A stretch of DNA of 64,000 nt from Zygotorulaspora mrakii. Taxonomy: Eukaryota; Ascomycota; Saccharomycetes; Saccharomycetales; Saccharomycetaceae. Shown piece after piece: positions 1-10,017 of this stretch (position 1 is its first letter; the number at the start of each line of letters is the position of its first letter). The DNA lies in assembly GCF_013402915.1 (NCBI RefSeq), contig NC_050719.1:248001-312000 (forward strand). Direction: 5' to 3'. The notes beneath the pieces were generated by a model, which did no database searches, was not told the origin of the DNA, and saw only the letters and a program-made list of their open reading frames with translations. The translations under genes and the position numbers were made by a program.

Positions 1-218
1 GATCCCCAAGAGTAGTTTCAATTAAGACGCTCATACGCAAGTACCTCGTATTAGCTAATGTTTTGCAGTTGATAATATACGTATATCTTACTTATATTCT
101 GTACTTATGAAGTCCACGTGATTTATTTCAAGATTTCATATCAACTCGTAATCTTCATAATCTAGCACATATATCAGTACATATACATCTAAATATATGG
201 ATATATATAAGAACATCT

Positions 219-1652
219 CTATCTCCCTGATTCTCCAAGTGTATCCCTAATTAAATTCTTAAGCGGTGGAACGTTATTGATAACGTTAATACCGAAAGAT
301 CTCAACGCTACGATAGGGGCATAGTCCGTGCCATAAATTTTATTCAACTTGTCAACCATGCCTAAGAGCAAATTATTAATAGGATAGCGATCAGCCCAGA
401 ATGACTGCAGACTTAGTAAAGACCCGATGTCAGATCCTCTAGAAACAGCTATTTCCAAAGCATCAACTAAAGCCTCAACGTCTCCCTGCCCCATGTTCAG
501 TCCTTGTCCAGCCAATGGATGAGTAGTATGTGCAGCATCTCCAACTAACGCGATTCTTTCGGAACAATAAGTATCTGCGTGTGACAGTTTTAACGGGAAA
601 CGGGCTCTCGTGTCTGGCAAAATGCCCTGAACTTTGGGGGGATACTTTTCATCTATCATGTTTTCGTCTTCAGAAGAACTGAAAACTTGCTCTATTCTGA
701 AATTGATATCTTCACTTAGCTCCTTCGTTGAGATTGTTTTATCTTCTAACTGCTTGTAATAAAATTTCATATCAGCATCCTCTAAAACAAAGGCAGCATT
801 GATTAGGGCTGTAAATTGTTCTGGAGTGATGGACGTCAGGAGTTTTGATAAGCGCTCAGTGCAACTCCAAACAAGCGTAGCATTCTCACCCGGTAATGGT
901 AAATGAGCGATAGGTCCTGTAGGAAGAAATCTTTGCCAGCCCCTGATCTTATATGGAGGATATTCTAGTTTCATAGTTGCAACAACGCCAAACGCATTGT
1001 AAGACCAGCCTCGAGACGGAATTCTAGAGAACTTCCTTACAGGGGAGTTAAAGCCATCTGCCCCTACAAGTAATCTCGTTTTATAAACCTCTCCGTTATC
1101 CAGCGTTACTAATGGCCAGGATTTGGCGTCATAGGGATCGTTAAGCTCAATTCCGGAAACTTTCGTATTGTCAATGATTTTGAAGGTGTTAGGATCTGGT
1201 GAAAGTTGATCAAGTCTTTTAAGCAATGACGACTGAACGTTTAAAATTTCAATCATACAAGCCATTGAATCTTTTTCCATATCTAAAGTTGCATCAGAAC
1301 ATCCCTCGGTCACATATAAACCATCATAAACTTGTATCCTGTCATTCATTAAGCTTACACCAGCTCTTTCCTCCAGGAACCTTCTAGATGGTGGTGTTAA
1401 GCTAATTACACGATTCGTATAATTATCTGGAGGTGAATTGTAGAATGAAGCAACTTTGCCCTTCAAATCGCTTGCATCTACAAGTACAGTGGACAATTGG
1501 TTCAGTTTAGGTGATGATTTGATTGCCGCAGCCAATGTCAAACCAGCGGGACCACCGCCGACTATCAAAACATCTGCCAGTTTGGGAACTGCATGTGTTG
1601 CAGAAGATATCAAGCGGATCAATTTGTGAGGTGCAGACACCTTGCCGAACAT
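219..1652 (-). CDS. COQ6: Ubiquinone biosynthesis flavin monooxygenase Coq6
   Basis: Coq6 is the FAD-dependent mitochondrial hydroxylase that adds the C5 hydroxyl during coenzyme Q synthesis and works in the matrix-side CoQ synthome. The frame gives 477 residues from the first ATG (family about 479). An upstream GTG is in frame, but the ATG reading MFGKVSAPHK gives a typical short mitochondrial presequence. Visible motifs are the Rossmann dinucleotide loop GGGPAG near residue 32, the RLLVGADGFNSPVRK segment in the middle, and the second FAD motif ALVGDAAHTTHPLAGQG near residue 380. Residues match S. cerevisiae Coq6 along the whole length. It is transcribed divergently from FOL1. No break is seen. 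Confidence 0.97.
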   Translation of the reverse strand: MFGKVSAPHKLIRLISSATHAVPKLADVLIVGGGPAGLTLAAAIKSSPKLNQLSTVLVDASDLKGKVASFYNSPPDNYTNRVISLTPPSRRFLEERAGVSLMNDRIQVYDGLYVTEGCSDATLDMEKDSMACMIEILNVQSSLLKRLDQLSPDPNTFKIIDNTKVSGIELNDPYDAKSWPLVTLDNGEVYKTRLLVGADGFNSPVRKFSRIPSRGWSYNAFGVVATMKLEYPPYKIRGWQRFLPTGPIAHLPLPGENATLVWSCTERLSKLLTSITPEQFTALINAAFVLEDADMKFYYKQLEDKTISTKELSEDINFRIEQVFSSSEDENMIDEKYPPKVQGILPDTRARFPLKLSHADTYCSERIALVGDAAHTTHPLAGQGLNMGQGDVEALVDALEIAVSRGSDIGSLLSLQSFWADRYPINNLLLGMVDKLNKIYGTDYAPIVALRSFGINVINNVPPLKNLIRDTLGESGR

Positions 1653-2187
1653 TATATGTTTTCTTAGATATCTCACAACAGTTGCAACTAGTTCGTTTTT
1701 CAGAATGTCAAGTAGGGAAGCTTAGAGTAGAACTTGCTTTCAATTTTAAACAGTTCGTCAATGACGCAAGGAGCCGACAAATCTAAACGGGTTACGAAAA
1801 TAAGATCAGCTTAGAGTAAAACAATGTCTCTGTGAATCAAGAAACAAGAGATTCGTGATAAAATCGGAAATTTGTCGTCCTGAACACGTAGAGTTTTTGC
1901 TGCTACGGCGATTTGTTTGATAGTCGTGATTGCATAAATAGAGTGACCTAAAGCCAGGGAAAGTGCCATACACAATATCATTTCTTTCACTAATCTTGAC
2001 CTCCCCTGAACCAGTGGAATAGTAATCACTCTTTAAGTATTAGTAAAAGATGCAGAGTGCTGCTTTTCGATGGCCTGTTTGAAGCAAATAGCATATTTCA
2101 AAAGCCCGAAAGTAAGAAATATTTGACAAACAGAATTGCACAACACTTCTTTTGCGTTCGTATTTCTTCATTATAAAGGAATAAATA
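1653..2187. other. COQ6-FOL1 divergent intergenic region
   Basis: This 535 bp stretch separates two divergently transcribed genes and should hold both promoters. Short frames on the minus strand lack an ATG start and resemble nothing certain. I see no RNA gene or repeat. Confidence 0.6.
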
Positions 2188-4737
2188 ATGAGAACCCTTT
2201 ATTCTAATCGGCTTGCATTAAGGGTTTTCAGGCCATCATACCGCGGTGCTTTCACAAGAACCTCTGACTATTCGAGAGGTGTCATAACCCATATAAATAG
2301 GCCGTTTTCGATTACCTCCAAAACTTACAACACAGCATCTTCGAATCTGATGAACGATAAAGTCCATATCGAGAAACTTGACGTGAATGCGGTCATTGGA
2401 GCAGACTCCTGGAACCAATTGAATGCGCAACAATGCTTTGTAACAATGAATATGCTCACCGATTTCAGCAAAGCCGCTGTTGGAGACGATCTGAATTATT
2501 CTCTAAATTACGCTGTCATATCGAGAGATATTGCTGAATTTGTGCAATCTAAAAGGAACTGGAGATCCTTAGGTAATCTATCCAGATCAGTCTCAAATTA
2601 CGCATTACAAAAGTATTCGGGAATTGAGAGTTTGCAATTGCTAATCGAAACGAAAACAGGACACATAAGAAGTGATTCCATTTCCTGTTTAGTAAATCAA
2701 ATGAATAGTAGAGCACCGACGAGACAGAAAGATGTCTACGATGTTATACAAATTTCAAATATAAAGATGTTGACTCTAATTGGAGTGTTTACCTTTGAAA
2801 GGCTGCAAAAACAATATGTTACGTTAGACATACGCCTCCCGTGGCCAAAAGACTTGGTTAATCACGCTTCTTATAAATCAATCATCGAAAGCGCCGTTAG
2901 CCACGTCGAAAACTCCAACTTTTTAACGGTAGAAGCTCTCGTTGAATCAACAGCTAAGGTAATCGCATCTAATCCATACTTCAGGAAAAATAATAAGTTG
3001 CCTATAGAGCTCAAAGTTATTAAATTGAATGCGATAACAAATACCACAGGTGTTGGTGTGAGCATCATCAAGACTCCTCAAGAACTGGATTCTATTCCAC
3101 TTCCTCACGTACTTGAAACGAAAACAACTTCATCGGCACTTTTCGCAGGGAACCAAGAGAATGACATCATTTCAAATACATACCCCAAAGCTTGGAGTAC
3201 TGCTTTTATAGCTTTCGGTTCCAATATGGGTAATAAAGTTGAAAATATTCAGAAGGCACTAGATTATTTGAATGCGAGTGAAAATGTTGAGATTCGGAAA
3301 GTGTCTTCTCTGTTCGAAAGCGAGCCTATGTATTTTGAGGATCAAGACGTTTTTATGAACGGCTGTGTCGAAATTGTGACAAAGTTGACGCCACATGAAC
3401 TACTAAAACTCTGTAAGGACATCGAGTACAAGGAATTGGGTAGAATAAAGCATTTTGATAATTGTCCCCGTGTTGTCGATCTTGATATTATTATGTTTTA
3501 TGATAAAGATGGCAGCCAAGTTATTTTGAACACTAAAGACTTGATCATTCCACACCCTAAATTACTAGAAAGAAGTTTTGTGTTAGAGCCACTCTGTGAA
3601 TTGCTTCCCCCTGACATAACTCACCCTTTGACAACCGAACCTTTAACAGACCATCTTAATCAGATATATGATCAAGGAAATGAAGCAGATGTCTTGTGGA
3701 AGATAATACCTCTGCAGCCTCGCTCCTCCAATTTCAGAGCATTGAAGTTCATGAATGTGAAAATGACGGACGAAATTCTACGCTCCAAAGTCATAACAAA
3801 GTCGCCAGCATTATTGATGGGTATTTTGAATGTGACTCCAGACTCTTTCTCGGATGGAAATAAGCAGTATTTAAATCTCCAAAAACAGATCGAAACAGTG
3901 AAAATCATGTGCTCCGATGCTTTGCGGCTACAAGATAAAATTATTATTGATGTTGGTGGCTGTTCTACCAGACCAAATTCCTCTCAAGTCTCCGAAATGG
4001 AAGAACTAGAACGAACAATACCAGTTATCAAATCAATTAGGACATGTAAAGACCTGCCACAAGAAAATATCATCATATCTATTGATACTTACAGAGCAAA
4101 GGTAGCTCAAGAGGCTATTATTGCCGGGGCAGATATAGTGAATGATATCTCGGGGGGAACTTTTGATTCGGATATGTTTGGTGTCATAGCCTCTCATCCA
4201 AATGTGGCTTATGTTCTGTCTCATACCAGGGGAAACATTTCCAGTATGATTGACTTAAATAAATACGAGCAACCCAATAGCAATGTGAAAGAATATATGA
4301 ATGGTGAAAAAATTTCTGGTAGGAGTGCAATTCTTCTTCGCTCAATAGCTCATGAACTCAGTGAGCGATACGCTCAAGCGATTGGAGAAGGAATTCGTCG
4401 TTGGCAGCTAATATTAGACCCGGGACTTGGTTTTGCCAAAAATGGAAAGCAAAATTTGGAAATAATTAGGCAACTCGACCTTTTGAAGAACTACGCATGT
4501 ATTTTAGAATCAGGCGAGTTTGTAAATTTCAAGAATATCCCAATACTAGTTGGCCCATCTCGCAAGGCATTCATCGGCAAAATCACAAAAGATGATGACC
4601 CGAAGGATAGAGATTTCGCGACAGCGTCCGTTATTTCGTCATGCATCGGATTTGGTGCAGATATAGTGAGGGTCCACAATGTTGTTGATTGTTCGAAGAC
4701 AATAAAGATCGCCAATACTCTCTACAGAGATGCATAA
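2188..4737 (+). CDS. FOL1: Trifunctional folate synthesis protein Fol1 (DHNA/HPPK/DHPS)
   Basis: Fol1 carries three consecutive steps of tetrahydrofolate synthesis: dihydroneopterin aldolase, hydroxymethyl-dihydropterin pyrophosphokinase and dihydropteroate synthase. The protein is 849 residues (S. cerevisiae 824). The N-terminal third holds two FolB-like aldolase units (about 55-300). The HPPK part (about 330-490) has AFGSNMGNK, the conserved PRVVDLDI stretch and IPHPKLLERSF. The DHPS part (about 540-849) has GILNVTPDSFSDG, DVGGCSTRP, GADIVNDISGG, LDPGLGFAKNG and VGPSRKAFIGK. The first roughly 50 residues are basic and Ser/Thr-rich, consistent with mitochondrial targeting. All three domains look intact. 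It converges on GIS2. Confidence 0.98.
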   Translation: MRTLYSNRLALRVFRPSYRGAFTRTSDYSRGVITHINRPFSITSKTYNTASSNLMNDKVHIEKLDVNAVIGADSWNQLNAQQCFVTMNMLTDFSKAAVGDDLNYSLNYAVISRDIAEFVQSKRNWRSLGNLSRSVSNYALQKYSGIESLQLLIETKTGHIRSDSISCLVNQMNSRAPTRQKDVYDVIQISNIKMLTLIGVFTFERLQKQYVTLDIRLPWPKDLVNHASYKSIIESAVSHVENSNFLTVEALVESTAKVIASNPYFRKNNKLPIELKVIKLNAITNTTGVGVSIIKTPQELDSIPLPHVLETKTTSSALFAGNQENDIISNTYPKAWSTAFIAFGSNMGNKVENIQKALDYLNASENVEIRKVSSLFESEPMYFEDQDVFMNGCVEIVTKLTPHELLKLCKDIEYKELGRIKHFDNCPRVVDLDIIMFYDKDGSQVILNTKDLIIPHPKLLERSFVLEPLCELLPPDITHPLTTEPLTDHLNQIYDQGNEADVLWKIIPLQPRSSNFRALKFMNVKMTDEILRSKVITKSPALLMGILNVTPDSFSDGNKQYLNLQKQIETVKIMCSDALRLQDKIIIDVGGCSTRPNSSQVSEMEELERTIPVIKSIRTCKDLPQENIIISIDTYRAKVAQEAIIAGADIVNDISGGTFDSDMFGVIASHPNVAYVLSHTRGNISSMIDLNKYEQPNSNVKEYMNGEKISGRSAILLRSIAHELSERYAQAIGEGIRRWQLILDPGLGFAKNGKQNLEIIRQLDLLKNYACILESGEFVNFKNIPILVGPSRKAFIGKITKDDDPKDRDFATASVISSCIGFGADIVRVHNVVDCSKTIKIANTLYRDA

Positions 4738-4932
4738 GCCTAAAAGAGTTTCTAGGCTGAATAAAAATAAAAATAAAAAAAAATAAAAAAGGTATTGAAT
4801 TTATTTACTTAAAACCAAATCATTTTACAGTCCAGTATGTCGGACAAGTGTATTTAATATAAAAAACCTGAAATATTGAGAATAATCAGCCAACGTTCCT
4901 CGTAGCAATCGCTGGCCAATCAGGCAATGATC

Positions 4933-5415
4933 CTATTCGTATGTACAATCTCTAGAGATGTGCCCTGATTCATTACAATTGTAACAAATTTTTTCACCTG
5001 GACCGCTTGGACAGTCCTTAGACAGATGGCCAAACTTACCGCAAGAGTAGCACTTGGATCCAGTCTGTAAACAGTCCTTGGCCATGTGGTTTGGACCTCC
5101 GCATCTGTAACAGGACACCTTATTGCTAGCTTGCGCACTAGATGCTGTTGGGAATCTTGATTTTTTTGGTTCAGAGCATTCTCTTGAAATATGACCTGTT
5201 TGATTACAGTTGTAACAACGCTGAATGGTACATTCTGTTCTCACATGACCAGTCTCGCCACAATTGTAACATTGTTTATGCTCAACAGTTCTTGGCAGAG
5301 TACATTCGGATTGAACATGTCCTGGTTTGTTACAATTATAACATAATCTATCAGAATCACATTCCTCAGCCAAATGGCCAATCTTCCCGCAGACGTAACA
5401 AGCTTTTTGAGACAT
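4933..5415 (-). CDS. GIS2: CCHC zinc-knuckle RNA-binding protein Gis2 (CNBP-like)
   Basis: Gis2 is a small cytoplasmic single-stranded nucleic-acid-binding protein related to human CNBP. It binds GR-rich mRNAs and associates with polysomes and stress granules. From the ATG it is 160 residues (family 153) and consists almost entirely of seven C-x2-C-x4-H-x4-C knuckles, beginning CYVCGKIGHLAEEC and ending CYNCNESGHISRDC. A short basic/serine linker follows the fourth knuckle. Two in-frame GTG/TTG codons lie upstream, but the ATG matches the conserved start MSQKACYVCG. It is tail-to-tail with FOL1. Confidence 0.97.
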   Translation of the reverse strand: MSQKACYVCGKIGHLAEECDSDRLCYNCNKPGHVQSECTLPRTVEHKQCYNCGETGHVRTECTIQRCYNCNQTGHISRECSEPKKSRFPTASSAQASNKVSCYRCGGPNHMAKDCLQTGSKCYSCGKFGHLSKDCPSGPGEKICYNCNESGHISRDCTYE

Positions 5416-5662
5416 ATTCAACACCACACAATCTATTTCAGAGCCAAATCGGTTATCAGCAGATATAAGTAACGAATTAGATTCTTCAAGATCTCAAATA
5501 CGTTGCCATACTTGAATAAACTCTACTTCCTCATCGCCTAGTTTGAAAAAATTTTCCTCGTCGTTCGTGAGGGAACAAACCGATGGAGATAATGAAGTTG
5601 ATTTACATTTCGTTTGCAATCATGTACTAATCTGGAAAAGATAACTAGTTGTTGTATGGCTC

Positions 5663-6748
5663 TTAATCTCTTTGTGCCAATGATTCTGAACCAGTTTCGA
5701 AACTTAACTCAATTTCTGCTATCCTTTGATTTTCTGCTTGAATTTCCCATTCTTCCAATGGTTCTGAGTCGGCAACTTTGTTGCCAAATTCAATAGTTTT
5801 ATCGAATAGTTCATATGCACGTTCTCGTGTCTCCTTATCATACAATTCCTTCCCTAAATTCATTTCCAAGATACATAGAGAGGCTAGCACTTCGGGTGCT
5901 AAAACGTAGTTAGCAAAATCGGCCACCCCCCACCATCTCATTGTTTTGCCTTGCCTTTTCAAAAGGAAAGACTTGAAATGTCGTAAAATCTCTTCCCCGA
6001 CTCTCAACTGTCTTCTAAAACCGTAGAAACCGGCTTGAAATCGATTAATATCTAATGATCGAAATTCTTTCGAAGATAAGATCCCATTCTGAGAGTATTT
6101 AGAGACCGCTGTTGCTTCATACTTATAGTATGAGTCAACAACACCATTGTACATATCCCTGATGATGGGTAAGAGCGGCTGGATCTTATTAATAAGATCA
6201 GATGAAGTCAATACTTGTGGCAAATTATATCGTTCTATGTGTAGGTTCCTAACTTTCTGTTTCTCCAAATACTGCACATGAGGCTCCGGCATATCTTTTC
6301 GTATTCTTGATCTTGCATTTAAAGCAAGCATCGAATCATCGTTAACTAATGAAGTCTCCGCCTCCTTCAATATCTTCCAGCCATCGTGCCTACCATGGAC
6401 AGTACATTCTTTCCTCGTAAGTTCAATATCCTCGACGTCAACACTTTGCTTTAAACAGATACCCTTTTCAGGCGAGCTGATGTTTTTCAATTCTTCCAAA
6501 ATTTCCCTTTCACTTTCAGATGAGATCGAATCAGTGTCTTCATCGTCAACTTCCCCCATTATATCACTGTTGAGTCGCAAGGCTTCACCTTCAATATCTG
6601 ATAAGTCACTGCTATCGCTCGAATTGTTCCTTTTTTCATCGCTCTTAATCTCTCTAAGGGCATGGAAGCTTTTCGACCTTTTCGAATTACCTGGGCTCTT
6701 CACAATTGATCCATAAACACGCTTTCTCTTTAGCTGACTACCGTCCAT
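5663..6748 (-). CDS. RTC4: Rtc4-family protein
   Basis: Rtc4 is a poorly understood fungal nuclear/cytoplasmic protein; in S. cerevisiae its loss suppresses cdc13-1 telomere-capping defects. The frame gives 361 residues (S. cerevisiae 401). The N-terminal 150 residues are charged and disordered with acidic serine clusters (SSDSSDLSDIEGE). The C-terminal half holds the RTC4 domain, recognisable from FQAGFYGFRRQLRVGEEIL and MRWWGVADFANYVLAPEVLA, and is predicted mostly helical. The order GIS2-RTC4-TEX1 matches S. cerevisiae YNL255C-YNL254C-YNL253W, which supports the assignment. Confidence 0.93.
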   Translation of the reverse strand: MDGSQLKRKRVYGSIVKSPGNSKRSKSFHALREIKSDEKRNNSSDSSDLSDIEGEALRLNSDIMGEVDDEDTDSISSESEREILEELKNISSPEKGICLKQSVDVEDIELTRKECTVHGRHDGWKILKEAETSLVNDDSMLALNARSRIRKDMPEPHVQYLEKQKVRNLHIERYNLPQVLTSSDLINKIQPLLPIIRDMYNGVVDSYYKYEATAVSKYSQNGILSSKEFRSLDINRFQAGFYGFRRQLRVGEEILRHFKSFLLKRQGKTMRWWGVADFANYVLAPEVLASLCILEMNLGKELYDKETRERAYELFDKTIEFGNKVADSEPLEEWEIQAENQRIAEIELSFETGSESLAQRD

Positions 6749-7579
6749 GTATTCATCAAAAATAGCCTCAAGAGCATGTATTGCCGATAAATGGATGGCT
6801 TTTTAAACTGCGAATTTTGCGTTTAATGGTTAATCATGACATGTCTTTCAACCGATTTTTTGAAAGTTGCGTATTTGAAAGACGAAGAGGAAGCTAGGCA
6901 AAGAAACTCACGTAAAACACAAAGAGTTTTCTTCAGGCTCCACATCCAAGTAACATCCTTATGTACAGATCTATGTATCTTGTCACCATGTGTCGACAAG
7001 AGCCTTTGGTTTCACTTATTTCTTACTTTTCTGCGGCAACCATCAAGGTTGCAGCATATCTATGTTGCTTCTGCAAAATATGACAAGTCAATCGCTATCC
7101 GTCGATCAGGCATCAAGATTTCAAGGTGCAAAATAAAATGACGTTTATTAGAATTTGCATTCAAATTGAGCGAAGTAAAAAACTGAATTGAGTAATTATA
7201 ATTTCGTTGTTGCGATCTTACTTTGAATTATTTCGTGTATTGTGTACTTACGTGGGCTCATCATCATTGCTTTATCTTTACGAAAAAGATTTTGAAAGAC
7301 GATGAAGAGTCAGTAAAGAGAGTGTTTTATGTTACTGCAGTCGTCAAAGTATCACTAATAATTTACCTAATGGCGATACTACATGAGTGTTAATACCTCT
7401 AATCTTTGAAAGCTTCACTAGTAGATATCATTCGACATTATTTTTATCCTTACACCGCATACTATCTTTATGGCATTTCGATTTCGATACGCAATTCGGT
7501 GTTACAATTGAAGAAACGATTGGACGTAGTCTAACAATATAGAACAAAGAGCCTGATTTAGTGCATCATTGATTTTTAA
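6749..7579. other. RTC4-TEX1 divergent intergenic region
   Basis: This 831 bp stretch is long for two ordinary promoters. It is AT-rich and contains one 101-codon plus-strand frame with no recognisable protein character. I found no tRNA, no convincing snoRNA boxes and no repeat, but a small ncRNA cannot be excluded by eye. Confidence 0.5.
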
Positions 7580-8899
7580 ATGGACACTCCCAAGGTCAAG
7601 AACATGAAACTCTTAGGACAGGAAGTTATGAGTCCTGAATTATCCAATCTCCTCACCGAAAAGCTCCTGTCAAGCATAATGGATAAACCACAAATAGAAG
7701 ATTTAGAAGACGAAAGATACATTCATGTTAACACGAGATCGCAATCAAGGTTTGCAGTACCTGTAAACCCTAATGAAGTTATGTCTATTGAGTTTCATCC
7801 ATCCGGCAAATTCTTAGCTTACGGTAGGATCGATGGCTCTTTGACCATCTGGATTTTAGACAGTTCGTCATATGCAAAAGCCAGAAAAATATATTTAGCA
7901 GATGCTATTGATATCGATAAAATGGTGTATTCATTGAGTTGGAACGCTAATGAGACAAGCCAGTTCGCTACCGTTGCAAACACATCGGAAATTTTCATAT
8001 GGGGAATAGATGAGGGAAAGAGAAGCTTAACGAAGTTACGAACACTTACGGTTGGCTCCAAAGTAAAGCTTTTTAAATGCTTTTACGATCCCATGGGCAA
8101 TTGGCTTCTGGCAGTTACCAAATCTGAGGAGTTATACCTTTTCAATGTGAGGTCAGATCACGAAATGCATTCAACTTTTGATGTCAAGGCAATTGTACCA
8201 GATGATTCTATATATTGTGTTAGCTGGAATAACAGTGGCTCTCACATTTTCCTAGGCTTGAAGAGTGGAAAACTGGTGGTTCTGGAATTAGATGAGACAG
8301 AAGGAATTTCTGTCAAAAGTATTTTGTCCTCCCATAGAGCATCATTAAATTGTGTGAAAATGGATCCATGGGGTAGATATGTAGTAACTGGAAGTACGGA
8401 CGGTACGTGCTGTATTTGGGACTTGAAAACATTGTGCTGTGAATTATGTATTGATGAATTTGATTGTTCTGTTTCTCAAGTTGACATAGATGCACTAGGC
8501 AAAATCTTAGCTATTTGTACCACAGATGGCGTAGTACGATTTTATGATATAAATTCTGGTCATTTGTTCCTCCAGCAAAAAATCAAGAATTCAAACTCAG
8601 ATGTAATTTTGTTATTCAAGCCCGATAGTACAGATTTAATTATTTCTGGTAAACAAGATATATTACAAAGCCATTTTACCCCTAACCACTACCATGACGT
8701 TTTATCTCTATGGAAAACAGTGCACGAAAAATCACGTAGTACTTCTCGAAACAAAAATAATATAAGCAGTACCATAAACAACCCAGATAATACCAGGAGA
8801 CCAAATAAGAGGGTAAGAGACCATGATAGAATAACAAATAACTCTAAAAGAGAAAGAGTCTCTCAAAGGACTAGCAGATTCACAGACAAGCGACAATAG
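7580..8899 (+). CDS. TEX1: THO/TREX-associated WD40 protein Tex1
   Basis: Tex1 is the WD40 subunit of the THO complex, which couples transcription elongation to mRNA packaging and export in the nucleus. The protein is 439 residues (S. cerevisiae 422). After about 60 N-terminal residues come repeated WD-type blades, for example EFHPSGKFLAYGRIDGSLTIW, CVSWNNSGSHIFLG and KMDPWGRYVVTGSTDGTCCIWDL, roughly residues 65-370. The C-terminal 60 residues are basic and disordered (RRPNKRVRDHDR). The identity rests on WD40 architecture plus synteny between RTC4 and MRPL17. Confidence 0.93.
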   Translation: MDTPKVKNMKLLGQEVMSPELSNLLTEKLLSSIMDKPQIEDLEDERYIHVNTRSQSRFAVPVNPNEVMSIEFHPSGKFLAYGRIDGSLTIWILDSSSYAKARKIYLADAIDIDKMVYSLSWNANETSQFATVANTSEIFIWGIDEGKRSLTKLRTLTVGSKVKLFKCFYDPMGNWLLAVTKSEELYLFNVRSDHEMHSTFDVKAIVPDDSIYCVSWNNSGSHIFLGLKSGKLVVLELDETEGISVKSILSSHRASLNCVKMDPWGRYVVTGSTDGTCCIWDLKTLCCELCIDEFDCSVSQVDIDALGKILAICTTDGVVRFYDINSGHLFLQQKIKNSNSDVILLFKPDSTDLIISGKQDILQSHFTPNHYHDVLSLWKTVHEKSRSTSRNKNNISSTINNPDNTRRPNKRVRDHDRITNNSKRERVSQRTSRFTDKRQ

Positions 8900-9007
8900 A
8901 AAATTACAAGAGTAGAATAGGGTAATATGTAGTTGTACTATTAAAGCCAATATTTACAGGTTCGCATTATATGAACTAATGTGCAGTTACGAGGAAACAA
9001 TTTTAAA

Positions 9008-9814
9008 TTAGTTGTCCGCCAATAAAAACCCCGTGCTCTTGAAGTAAGTGGCTTCTACACGATCTTGTATTTCTTCTTTTGTTAGCCAAGCGTACTCCAC
9101 GAAATCTTGTTTATTTTGCAACTTGAATTCACCAGCTAAGATATGCGATTTAATGATAAATTGATGACCACCATTTTCAATTTCTAATGCTGCAGCTGGA
9201 GTATTTGAAACTGTCCATGTCTTGATACTTCCACCGCCCAAAGACCTCAGTCCTTCCTCCGCACTAATATGTAGAGGTTTATCGTACGCTGGAAAGGAGG
9301 GAAAATTCCACGAGCCATCCTGCGCTTTCACCATTAGGTACAATGTTCTATCCAGTTTCCTTTCGAGACTTGTCTCATCTCCTGTTTTGTCCGCTTCCGT
9401 GATTCTGGCATTGGGGACCACCGGCCTTGAAATATCGGAGCCCTTCTGTGTTACTTCACTTCCTTCATTACTCTCCCTCGGTAAGGCGATTTCCTGCTTT
9501 TGGCTTCTTTCCCTGTTGTGTTTTACATCTGGTGTTCCTTTTGGGAACCATACGCCGGGTTGCTTACTTATAGGTCCCTTTTGTGCCATGAGAAAACGAC
9601 GTTCCGCTAATGTGCCTCTTCTGAAATAGAAATAGTGAGGAAATGTCCACATAAGCCTCTTCTTCAATTCACTTTGATAATCGTAGTACTGACTCTCGAT
9701 TTTATTTAGTTCGGGAGTGACCACAGGAATACGGGATAGCAGGAGACCAGCCGAAATGGGATTACCGACAGCACTTTGGGCGGCAGTAGCTATCTTCCTC
9801 CTGAATGGTAACAT
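9008..9814 (-). CDS. MRPL17: Mitochondrial large-subunit ribosomal protein Mrpl17 (mL46)
   Basis: This is a structural protein of the mitochondrial 54S ribosomal subunit, of the mL46 family with a Nudix-like fold. From the first ATG it is 268 residues (S. cerevisiae 281). The N-terminus MLPFRRKIATAAQS is a basic, acid-free presequence. Conserved stretches are KRLMWTFPHYFYF, KGPISKQPGVWFPKG followed by PDVKHNRERS, LDRTLYLMVK and the terminus FLLADN, all shared with the yeast family. A TTG further upstream is also in frame and would add 11 residues; it is less likely to be used. It converges on TEX1 with about 110 bp between stops. Confidence 0.96.
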   Translation of the reverse strand: MLPFRRKIATAAQSAVGNPISAGLLLSRIPVVTPELNKIESQYYDYQSELKKRLMWTFPHYFYFRRGTLAERRFLMAQKGPISKQPGVWFPKGTPDVKHNRERSQKQEIALPRESNEGSEVTQKGSDISRPVVPNARITEADKTGDETSLERKLDRTLYLMVKAQDGSWNFPSFPAYDKPLHISAEEGLRSLGGGSIKTWTVSNTPAAALEIENGGHQFIIKSHILAGEFKLQNKQDFVEYAWLTKEEIQDRVEATYFKSTGFLLADN

Positions 9815-10017
9815 CTCTGATATAGTATTACCTTTCAGAAATCTCAATTGCCTATACGACTGATCTTAACTTTTACTATCTTTTATTGGTGATCTTCAAT
9901 AACAAATTTTTCAGCCTAATGGTTTCAATACCTTTTGACGGAAATCTTGAAGCTTTCATAAAGAAGGAAGGGATTTATGAAAAATCATTGTTACACACTT
10001 AAACATTACATAATAAT

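Noticed and set aside
1811..2029. 72-codon minus-strand frame between COQ6 and FOL1
   Set aside because: It starts at GTG with no ATG at its head; a faint resemblance to a small cytochrome oxidase subunit lacks the conserved Trp-rich core.
5142..5468. 108-codon plus-strand frame across GIS2
   Set aside because: It is the antisense shadow of the zinc-knuckle repeats.
6836..7141. 101-codon plus-strand frame upstream of TEX1
   Set aside because: No conserved motif, odd composition, and it lies inside a divergent promoter region.
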